Below, one piece after another: positions 15,810 to 23,900 of a DNA stretch of 64,000 nt. Numbering within the stretch: position 1 is the stretch's first letter; each line of letters begins with the position of its first letter. Below the pieces are notes generated by a model. It was not told where the DNA came from and did not search any database. It was given only the letters and a program-made list of their open reading frames with translations. Both the position numbers and the translations under genes were made by a program. The DNA lies in contig NZ_BBQH01000028.1 of the NCBI RefSeq assembly GCF_018397995.1, positions 46,035 through 110,034 of the forward strand, read 5' to 3'. Origin of the DNA: Rhizomonospora bruguierae. Its GTDB lineage: Bacteria > Actinomycetota > Actinomycetes > Mycobacteriales > Micromonosporaceae.

Positions 15810-16657
15810 GTCTCGATCCTTCCTGCGATGCCACGCGGATGGACGATCAACACGACGATCATCACCACGTACGGGGTGAGCGCGGACCAGCCGGGGAGAT
15901 TCACGTCGCCGGTCACCTGGATGAGGCCGAGCGCGATGGCCGCGATCGCCGCTCCGCCGATGCTGCCCAGGCCGCCGACGGTCGTGACGATCAGCGCGAT
16001 GACCAGGATCCTCGCGCCCATGTCGATGCTCACCGTGGCATAGGGAGCGACCAGTACCCCGGCCACGCCCGCCAGGCCGAAGCTCACCGCCGCGACGACG
16101 GCGTTGAGCCGGTCGGTGTCGACTCCGGCGACCGCGGTCATCCGCAGGTCGCGGCTCGCCGCCCGGACATGGAGGCCCATCTTCGAATAGCGCAGCCAGG
16201 AGGCGATACCGATCGCCACGGCAAGACTGAAGACGATGACGAACAGCCGGTACGACGGGTAGGGGTCACCCAGCACGCTGACGGACCCGTTGAAGGGTGC
16301 CGGTGCGTCCAGCGCCCTGGGCTGCGTCCCCCACACCATGACGACGATGTTCTCGACAACCAGCGCACCGCCGTAGGTGATGATGGCCAACTCGATCGGA
16401 TCTCGGCTCCGCAGGAACCTGAACGCGCCCCTGTCCACCAGGTAGCCGACCAGCGCCAGCACGGCCGGGACCGTCACCAACGCGAGCCAGAATGAGACCG
16501 CCGAGCTCAGCGAGTAGGCGGTGTAGGCGCTGAACATGTAGAGCGCACCGTGACCGAAGTTGAAAACGCCACCGAGCCCGAAGATCATCGCAAGGCCGAG
16601 TGCGAGGATAAGCAGCAGCGAGCCATAGGCGAGCGCGTTCAGGAGCTGAATTGCCAT
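15806..16657 (-). CDS. Branched-chain amino acid-type ABC importer permease (LivH-like)
   Basis: A 283-residue inner-membrane permease with about eight hydrophobic helices. LivH markers are clear: AIQLLNALAYGSLLLILALG at the start, FGLGGVFNFGHGALYMF, the coupling motif GLHVRAASRDLRMTAVAG, and VTTVGGLGSIGGAAIAAI near the end. It is preceded by the periplasmic-binding-protein gene with a 27-base gap and overlaps the LivM-like gene (ATGA), consistent with a tightly coupled transporter operon. Confidence 0.88.
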   Translation of the reverse strand: MAIQLLNALAYGSLLLILALGLAMIFGLGGVFNFGHGALYMFSAYTAYSLSSAVSFWLALVTVPAVLALVGYLVDRGAFRFLRSRDPIELAIITYGGALVVENIVVMVWGTQPRALDAPAPFNGSVSVLGDPYPSYRLFVIVFSLAVAIGIASWLRYSKMGLHVRAASRDLRMTAVAGVDTDRLNAVVAAVSFGLAGVAGVLVAPYATVSIDMGARILVIALIVTTVGGLGSIGGAAIAAIALGLIQVTGDVNLPGWSALTPYVVMIVVLIVHPRGIAGRIET

Positions 16658-16684
16658 TGAGTGACCCTCGCTTGCTAGAAGCCG

Positions 16685-17944
16685 CTACATCTTGCACTCG
16701 GCTGACACGGGCGTGGCGACGTTGTCCTTGTTGACCGCGGTGGTGTTGCCCCACTTGATCCCGCCGGTGGCCTCGTCGCGAACGATCTGACCGAACCAGT
16801 TCTCGCGCTGGATCTGGTGGTCCTCCGCCCGCAGCTCGACGTTGCCCATGATCGTGTCGGTGCGGAAACCGGTCAGCTGCTTCGCCAGCGCCGCCGGTTT
16901 GGTGGAGTCCGTCTCGGCGACGGCGGCCAGCAGCATCTCCAGCGCGACGAACGTGTTCGCCTCGATGTAGAACGGCTCGCGCCCGAACTCCTTCGTGAAC
17001 GCCTCGACGAACTTCTTGTTGCGCTCGTTGTCGAGGGCGGGATCGTAGCCCGGCACGCCGTAGAGCCCGAGGCCGGCGTCACCGATGGCGTCGAAGACCA
17101 GCACGTCGAAACTGTTGACGCCCACGATAGCGTCGAATCGGTCGAGGACCCCATACTGGCTCGCCTGCTTGAAGAAGGTGATGGCGTCGGCGCCGGCGAC
17201 CCCGGTGAACAGTCCCTTGGTCCCCTCGCCGAGCAGCTTTGAAATGTAGGAGCCGTAGTCGGCATGGGTGAGCGGCGGGAAGTGTCCCGGCGCGACCGTG
17301 GTGCCGGGCTGGCCCTCGACGAGCCGTTTGAACGCGTCATACGCGTCGTGACCGAACGCGTAGTCCGAGCACAACGCGCTCCAGCTCGTGATGCCCAGGC
17401 CCCGCACGCCGTCGGCGAGCGTGTTCAGGTTCATGCTCACGCTGGGCACCGTGCGGAAGTAGAGCGGATTGCAGGTGGCACCGGTGAGACCGTCGGCCTG
17501 CGCGTCCGGATCGATGAACAGCAGCCCCAGGCGGTCGAGCGACTGCTGAATGGCCGCGGACTGGGCCGACGAGAAGTAGCCGGTCAGAATCTCGAACCCG
17601 TCCTGGCGCACCGCGCTCTCGACCGCGCGGATGGCGTCGGCCGTCTCCCCGTTGTTCGGATAGATCTTGAGCTCGATCTTGCGCCCGTTGGCGCCGCCGG
17701 CGTCGTTGAGGTACTTGGCGGCGAAGGGCGCCAGATCCAGGACCGCACGCCCGTAGATCGCCAGCGCACCGGACGTCGCCGAGGTGACCGCGATCCGGAT
17801 CGGGTCTCCGTCGGAGCCTGACCCGCCGTCGTCGCTGCCGCACGCGGACAGCAGGCCGGGAAGAGCCATCATCCCGAGTACGCCCGCGGATCCCTTGATA
17901 ATCTGCCGGCGCGAGAGCTGCGGACGGGGTAATTGAGGGTTCAT
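16685..17944 (-). CDS. ABC importer substrate-binding lipoprotein (LivK-like), Tat signal
   Basis: A 419-residue type I binding protein of the LivK family. The signal carries a twin-arginine motif (SRRQIIKG) and a lipobox ending LLSACG, so it is probably exported folded by Tat and lipid-anchored. The mature part begins with the typical DPIRIAVTSATSG segment, followed by YLNDAGGANGRKIELKIYPN. AGGAG lies six bases before ATG 17944. The Liv family also binds aromatic acids, amides, urea and terpenoid-derived acids. With a Baeyer-Villiger-type enzyme upstream and a CMD protein downstream, a cyclic or ketone-type ligand is a reasonable guess, not a demonstrated one. Confidence 0.88.
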   Translation of the reverse strand: MNPQLPRPQLSRRQIIKGSAGVLGMMALPGLLSACGSDDGGSGSDGDPIRIAVTSATSGALAIYGRAVLDLAPFAAKYLNDAGGANGRKIELKIYPNNGETADAIRAVESAVRQDGFEILTGYFSSAQSAAIQQSLDRLGLLFIDPDAQADGLTGATCNPLYFRTVPSVSMNLNTLADGVRGLGITSWSALCSDYAFGHDAYDAFKRLVEGQPGTTVAPGHFPPLTHADYGSYISKLLGEGTKGLFTGVAGADAITFFKQASQYGVLDRFDAIVGVNSFDVLVFDAIGDAGLGLYGVPGYDPALDNERNKKFVEAFTKEFGREPFYIEANTFVALEMLLAAVAETDSTKPAALAKQLTGFRTDTIMGNVELRAEDHQIQRENWFGQIVRDEATGGIKWGNTTAVNKDNVATPVSAECKM

Positions 17945-18101
17945 TGCTACTCCTGGTTCCCCTCGACGCCGCCGTCGAGGGCACTACTGGGCATGATTGG
18001 TTTCTTCGGTTCCGCGGGTGCGACTCGTGGACCGCCGCCTTTTCCCCTTGGCGGCGCTGCCCGTCACTCGCGGTTCGCGACCCGAGGCCGCCAGCTCACG
18101 G

Positions 18102-19610
18102 CTACCGTCGGCCAGCCGGAAGCGAGAAGGTGATTCCTCGGCTGCGCCACAGCTTCGTCATGACGAAGTACCGCAGATGGGTGCCGGGCCACTGGGTCGC
18201 GTTCGCGCCCGATCCCGAGTGGTAGTAGTTGGTGCAACCGGCCTCCATCGCGCTGGCGTCGGTCGCGAGTTTCTGGTCGACCCACCGGATCCACCGGTCC
18301 AGCGCCTCGGCACTCGTGTCGACGCTCGTGGCGCCCCGCTGCACGAGCTTCTTCAGGGCCCAGACCATGACCTCGGCCTGCCGCTCCTGCTGCGCGAGGA
18401 TCGATCCCCCGCCGTTCGTGTTCGGGCCGTAGATGAGGAACAGGTTGGGAAATCTCGGCACCGTCACGCCCAGGTAGGCGCGCGGGCGGTCTCCCCAGTA
18501 GTCGTGCAGTTTCACGCCGCCACGGCCGACCACCTCGACGGTGTCCAGGTAGTCGGTGGTGCGGAAGCCGGTGCTCATCACCAGCACGTCGACCTCGTGC
18601 TCGGCGCCGGTCGCATCGACAACGCCGTTGCTCGTCGCCCTGACGACGGGGGCAGCGACGAGCGTGACGTTGGCACGCATCAGCGCCGGATAGAAACTGT
18701 CGCTGAGGACCGGCCGCTTGCATCCCCACGGGTAGTTCGGAGTGACCTTCGCGGCGAGCTGCTCGTCCGGGATGGTTGCCCGGATGAAGTCCACGGACTT
18801 GGCCCGGGTCTTCGCCTGCGCGCGGGAGGCGGCGTTGAAGCTGCCAAAGCGTTTGTAGTAGTCGTAGAAGATCTTCAGCCGATGCGCCTTGGCCGCGATG
18901 GGCAGGTGGTAGAGCCGGCGCTCGAACGACGAGAAGTCCCGGTCGTTCTTGGCGTTGATCCACCCGGGTTCACGCTGGAAGACATAGACATGCTCGGCGA
19001 TTTTGGCGACTTCGGGAACCACCTGGGCAGCGGTCGACCCCGTCCCGACCACCGCCACCCGCTTGCCACGGAGATCCACCGAGTGATCCCAGCGCGCCGT
19101 GTGGAACACCGGGCCTTGGAACGAGTCCAGCCCGGGCCAGTCGGGATACTTCGGGACGCTGAGGAAGCCCACGGCGGTGACCACGATGTCGTACTCGGCG
19201 CTCGCCCCGTCGCTGGTGTGCACCAGGTAGGTGGCGGTGTCGTCCCGCCACTCGACGAGGTCGACCGCGGTGCCGAACGTGAAGTGCGGGCGCAGGTCGA
19301 AGCGATCCAGGATCGCCTCCGTGTAGGCCACGAGCTCGGGCTGCCGGGCGTGGGTGCGGGTCCAGTCCCAGCCCATGAACGAGAACGAGTAGCTGTGGGA
19401 CGGGATGTCCACCTCGCAGCCCGGGTACGTGTTGACACGCCACGTGCCGCCGGCGCCCTCTTCCTTCTCGTAGATCCGGATGTTGGTGAAACCAGCCATC
19501 TTCAGCTTCACCGCCGACCCGATGCCGCCGAAGCCCCCACCGACGATAGCGATGCGAACCTCGTCGCGGCGCCGGTCGCCGGTCATCGGACGCACCGCCC
19601 GGCGGGCCAT
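18102..19610 (-). CDS. Flavin-containing monooxygenase, Baeyer-Villiger type
   Basis: A 502-residue FAD/NADPH monooxygenase. The FAD Rossmann motif is GGGFGG (residues 24-29) and the NADPH motif GTGSTA (189-194). Both Baeyer-Villiger fingerprints are readable: GTWRVNTYPGCEVD (residues 55-68) and FQGPVFHTARWD (164-175, FxGxxxHxxxWD). Such enzymes insert oxygen next to a carbonyl, turning ketones into esters or lactones. ATG at codon 9 is an alternative start. It is the first gene of the leftward operon with the Liv-type importer. It has a leader of roughly 130 nt below a promoter covered by a 21-bp palindrome. A 157-bp gap with no gene separates it from the binding-protein gene. Confidence 0.88.
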   Translation of the reverse strand: MARRAVRPMTGDRRRDEVRIAIVGGGFGGIGSAVKLKMAGFTNIRIYEKEEGAGGTWRVNTYPGCEVDIPSHSYSFSFMGWDWTRTHARQPELVAYTEAILDRFDLRPHFTFGTAVDLVEWRDDTATYLVHTSDGASAEYDIVVTAVGFLSVPKYPDWPGLDSFQGPVFHTARWDHSVDLRGKRVAVVGTGSTAAQVVPEVAKIAEHVYVFQREPGWINAKNDRDFSSFERRLYHLPIAAKAHRLKIFYDYYKRFGSFNAASRAQAKTRAKSVDFIRATIPDEQLAAKVTPNYPWGCKRPVLSDSFYPALMRANVTLVAAPVVRATSNGVVDATGAEHEVDVLVMSTGFRTTDYLDTVEVVGRGGVKLHDYWGDRPRAYLGVTVPRFPNLFLIYGPNTNGGGSILAQQERQAEVMVWALKKLVQRGATSVDTSAEALDRWIRWVDQKLATDASAMEAGCTNYYHSGSGANATQWPGTHLRYFVMTKLWRSRGITFSLPAGRR

Positions 19611-19749
19611 GCCTTGCGATCGATGTCGTGCGGCTGGTTCTCGCAGCCTCCTACCGGCATTGAGCCCGTCCCTTCCAGCGTCGAAGGCCAGTCACTTACC
19701 CCCGGAACGAGTGCTGACGGTGGTTGGTGCACGCCGAACTCTCTCGGCA

Positions 19750-19778
19750 TATCGTATGACAGTCGGACCGTCTGTCAA
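19750..19778 (-). promoter_or_regulatory. Predicted promoter covered by a 21-bp TetR-like operator
   Basis: On the minus strand TTGACA (19778-19773) and TACGAT (19756-19751) form -35 and -10 boxes with a 16-bp spacer. From the last bases of the -35 through the spacer runs the palindrome TGACAGACGG-T-CCGACTGTCA (19757-19777), with 9 of 10 pairs matched around a central T. This placement suits a repressor that blocks RNA polymerase. No TetR gene is adjacent; the nearest one is at 8371. Confidence 0.6.
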
Positions 19779-19815
19779 TAGCACCAACCGACGTGGGAGG
19801 GCGAGGGCGGCCAGG

Positions 19816-20718
19816 TCACCGGTCGGCGGTCCACTCCGGCGTGGCGGTGCCCCTGCGAAAGTCCAGCCCCGCGTACCGCTCGTACGCCGCCGCCGGCCGG
19901 ACCGGCCCCATGGCCAGCCGGCCGACCGACGGGTACCTGAGCATGGTCAACGCTCGGCGCCGGCTGGCCCGGTCCAGGCTGGGCCAGTTCTGGGCGCCCG
20001 AGCCACCGGAATGATCGGTCCAGTGCCGGGGCCGTTCCTGCCGGACATAGAAGTGCCACGAGAGCACCCTGACCGGGTGAAAGAGGTCGTAGCCCCAGGT
20101 GTACGCGCGAGCCGAGACGGTGATCTCCTCGCCGTGGAAGTAGAGGTTCGGGTCGTACGGGACCTCCCGCGCGAACGAGCCGGGCGCGAAGAGGAATCCG
20201 CCGGCCACGAACCGTGCCGGAACCGGTCGCGTGCGGGTGGCCCAGTCGGCGATGGCGCGCTGGCCGAACACCGGCAGCCCGTCGTCGGAATGCCGCTCCA
20301 CGAGCAGTTCGGTCGGCTCGCCCTCGCCGGTGAACTCGGTGGCCGGGTCGTAGGCCGGTGGATAGCAGCTCAGGATCGGCTTCTCGACGCCCGTGCGGCC
20401 GGCCATGTCGATCAGCTGGGCGTCCCAGTCCGCGGCGAACCGGGTGTGGCTGTCGACCTGGAGGAACCAGTCCTCACCCGCGTACTCCCGCATGATCTCG
20501 GCCCGCGCCCAGCACGCGCCGCGGCTGCGCCGGGCATCGACGTCGAGCAGGCGTACCCGAGGGTCGGCGGCGATGGCCGACGTATCTTCGTCGCCCAGAT
20601 GCTGCCAGCAGACCACGATCCGCAGTTCGCCCGGTCGCCGGGCCTTGGCGAGGCAGTCCAGCACGGTCGGGACCAGCTCGGAATCGCGGTACGCCGCGAC
20701 CGACACGAAGACCGTCAT
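19816..20718 (-). CDS. Glycosyltransferase, GlcNAc-transferase-like (PF11397-type)
   Basis: A 300-residue GT-A-fold enzyme. The opening (FVSVAAYRDSELVPTVLDCL) and the DSHTRF motif near residue 95 are characteristic of the GlcNAc family related to Skp1 GlcNAc-transferases. GACWARAEIM and the C-terminal GEEITVSARAYTWGYDLF and WHFYVRQERPRHW blocks also match. It has no signal or membrane helix, so it is probably cytosolic. A strong ribosome site (GGGAGGGAGG) precedes ATG 20718. It lies directly downstream of the Rhs toxin gene on the same strand, separated by a strong hairpin, so cotranscription is doubtful. No acceptor is evident; an anti-toxin role is conceivable but unsupported. Confidence 0.8.
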   Translation of the reverse strand: MTVFVSVAAYRDSELVPTVLDCLAKARRPGELRIVVCWQHLGDEDTSAIAADPRVRLLDVDARRSRGACWARAEIMREYAGEDWFLQVDSHTRFAADWDAQLIDMAGRTGVEKPILSCYPPAYDPATEFTGEGEPTELLVERHSDDGLPVFGQRAIADWATRTRPVPARFVAGGFLFAPGSFAREVPYDPNLYFHGEEITVSARAYTWGYDLFHPVRVLSWHFYVRQERPRHWTDHSGGSGAQNWPSLDRASRRRALTMLRYPSVGRLAMGPVRPAAAYERYAGLDFRRGTATPEWTADR

Positions 20719-20734
20719 GGGGTTCCTCCCTCCC

Positions 20735-20772
20735 GCGAGCGCGCGCCGTCGCCAGGGGCGGCGCGCGCTCGC
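20735..20772 (-). terminator. Strong hairpin between the Rhs gene and the glycosyltransferase
   Basis: Perfect 13-bp arms (GCGAGCGCGCGCC / GGCGCGCGCTCGC) around a 12-nt loop. It lies 148 bases past the Rhs stop and 17 bases before the glycosyltransferase ATG. No T-run follows. It should end Rhs transcripts or limit read-through. The rest of 20719-20919 shows no convincing gene. Confidence 0.6.
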
Positions 20773-20919
20773 CTCATCGGGGCCGGCTCAGGCGAACGGG
20801 TCCGGTGGCGGTGGCGGCTTCGACGCCCATGACGTCGTCCCTTCTGTCGATCTTCTCGGGTCATGGGGCGGTCCGCCCGACCATCGCGGCGGTCCGTCGA
20901 TGGCCGGGCGGACGAGGGA

Positions 20920-23900
20920 CTACCGCGTGGGCACCGGTGCTGCCTGCGGTTCCGGCAGGAAGCGGGCCGTGGCCGGGTCGTAGTAGCGGAACCGGTCGTA
21001 CCGCAGACCCGTCTCGGCGTCGAGGTACCGGCCGCCGACGCGCAGCGGGATGGTGTCGGGATCGCCGGCGCGACCGCCGTCCAGGCTGACGACGTCCATC
21101 GGGCTGCCCGCCCCGTCGGTCACGATGGCCCGCACCTGGCCGTCGGCGATCTGGGCGACCGGGTGAGCCATCGCCGGGTGGTACTCCCACACGGTCGTCG
21201 TCACCCGGCCGCCGCGGGCGCGGTGGTGCTGCTCGACCAGCAGCTCACCGGACCAGACAAACTCGGTCTCCTCGAGCACCGCGCCCTTGACCCCGCGGCG
21301 CTGCTTGGCGATCCGTCGACCGAAGGCGTCGTACCGGTAGTGCCAACGGTCCCCGCCGGGTGTGGTGACCCCGACGAGCCGGTTCTCGGGGCCCCAGGTG
21401 AGCTGCCACTCGCCGGCCGCATCCGACCGGGTGACCGGGCGGCCCTGGACGTCGAGCGTGTACCGGATGTCGCCGCGCCCGCCGTCCGCGTCGATCTTCC
21501 GGTCGCCCTGCACGTCGTCGTGCACGGCGATCAGCCGGTCCGTCCGGTCATAGGTGTACCGGCGGTCGGTCACCCCGTCGATTCGCTGGGCGGTCAGGCG
21601 GCCCAGTTCGTCGAAGGTCTGCGCCACGGACAGGCCCGCGTCCGAGGTGCGGCTCACCTCGAACCCGCCGGCGTAACCGAACCGGACCTGTTGCCCGCCG
21701 GCCGCCAGCACCACCGGCCGGCCGGACTCGTCGTACGACCACTGCGTCACCGCACCGGACGGACGGGTCCGCAGGGTGACCGTGCCGAACCGCTCGCTGT
21801 ACGAGGTAGACACCGTTCGCCCGTTCACCGTTTCGGAGACCACCCGGCCCTCGGTGTCGCGCTCCAGCCGGATTTCCGAGTCGCTGTCGCTGGCCCCGAC
21901 GATCCGGCCAGCCGCGTCGTACACCAGCCGGGTCACGGCCGTGCCGGTCCGGCGTTCGACGACCCGGCCCAGCAGGTCGTAGGTGTAGGAGGTGGTTTCA
22001 CCGGCCGGGTTGGTGTGCTCGGTGAGCTGCCCGGCGGTGTCGTAGGCGTACCGCTGGGTGCGGCCGGCGAAATCGGTCTCCTCGAGCATCCGGCCGGCCG
22101 CGTCGTACGTGTACCGCCAGGTCTCACCGGCCGGGTTGGTGATGGTGGTGAGACGCAGCTCGGTGTCGTACGTGTACTCGGTGCGGTTGCCCTCGTCGTC
22201 GACCTCCGCGGTCACCAGGTCGAACGCCCCGTACTCCCGGAGCGTCCGGCGGCCGGTGGCGTCGACCGACTCGACGAGGTTGCCCTCACCGTCGTACCCG
22301 AACTCCTCGACGCCGCCGTCCGGGTTCGCCCGCCAGGCCAGCTCGCCCTCGATCGTCCAGCCGAGCTCGGTGACGCCTCGGTCGTCCTCGATGACGACGG
22401 CACGGCCGAGGAGGTCGTACTCGTACCGGGTCTCGCCGTCGCCCGTCGTCACCGACGTGACCTGCCGTGCCGTGTTGCGGAGCACGACCGTCGGGCCGAC
22501 CTGGATGGCCGTGCCGTTCTCGGTCGGCCGGTCGAACCGCACGACCTCGCCGGCCGCGTCGATCTCGGCGAGCACCCGGCCGTCGGCGTCGAATTCCCGG
22601 TTGCGGGTGCTGCCGTCGAAGTCCGTCCACGAGGTGGCCCGGCCGAGTTCGTCGTACGCGATCGTCGAACGGCTTCCGTCCGGCCGGGTAACCGTGGTCG
22701 GCCGCCCGTCGGCGTCGTACTCGTACGTCGTCGTGCGGCCCAGGGGGTCGGTCCGCGACCGCAGGCGGTACGCCTCGTCCCACTCGTTGCGCGTCGTCGC
22801 GCCGAGCGGGTCGGTCTCCGCGACCACCTGGAAGCGATCGTTGAGCTGGTAACCGCGCACCGCACCCAGCGAGTCGGTGACGACCGTCCGGCCCTCCTGG
22901 TAGTCGAACCGGTAGCGCAGGTAGCCGCCCTTGCCGTCCGTGCTGACGCAGCGGCCGGACTCGTCGTACGTGTAGGTGTACCACTCGCCGTTGCGGTCCT
23001 CCCACCGCACGATCCGCCCGTCGGCGTAGTCGAAGCGCTCGGGGTCGCCCGAGGAGTTGACCACCTCGACGAGGTTCAGGTCCCGGTCGTAGTCGAACTG
23101 GAACGCGGATTGCCGGTCGCCCGCCGGGTTCGGCAACCGCAACACCGTCACCAGACCGGCGGACGAGCCGAGTTCGACCGTCGCCCCGGTCGACGACCGG
23201 AGCACTGTCGGGGTGCCCTCGCCATCCCGGCGGATCGACCAGCGGACGCCGCCGTCCGTCACGTCGCTGAGCAACGATTCCGTCGGGCTCGCCGGATCGA
23301 AGAGCAGGCCGCGGCCCGACGCCGGGTCGGTGAGCAGCCAGCCACCGCCCACCAGGCGGCACAGCGGCAGTGCCCGGCCGACCTCGGGAAGCGCCACGTC
23401 GCCCTCGGCGGGCAGCGGGTAGGTGAGGATGGATCCGTCCGCGGCCAGGTAGCGAACCCGCTCGCCGTCGACGATGACGCGCTGGTCCAATGTCGAGGCC
23501 CAGGAGCGGCCGAAGGATCGGCCCCAGTGGTAGTCGGAACGGTGGGTCCGCTCCAGGGTGAGGCCCGGCAGCGTGAGGTCGGTCTCGGTGAGGATCATCC
23601 GGCCGGTGGTCACGTCGATCGGGTCACCGGCGCACGGCGTCTGATCCGTGGACTTCGCGACCGCCGCGGGCGACACGTCCCACAGCGACATGGTCGGAAC
23701 TCGCGGCTCGGACAGCCAGATCAGTACCCGCCGCTTCTCCGCGTCGCTAACCAGTCGCGTGTTGGGGCGCTCGGACTGCCCGTCCCCCCGTGACGTGACG
23801 GAGACGTTCATGTCCTTGATGTTCAGTCCGTGCTTCCGCAACTCGTCCGCCAGCAGCGGCTGGAGCGCGGTCCACACTGCGTCGGCCCGCTCCTTGCCCA

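Noticed and set aside
19480..20832. 450-codon plus-strand frame over the glycosyltransferase
   Set aside because: Antisense shadow; the minus frame carries the DSHTRF and GlcNAc-family motifs and a strong ribosome site.
20863..23793. 976-codon open frame on the plus strand
   Set aside because: Antisense shadow of the second RHS shell. Its text is Arg/Val/Asp-rich without domains, and the minus-strand frame shows clear YD repeats.
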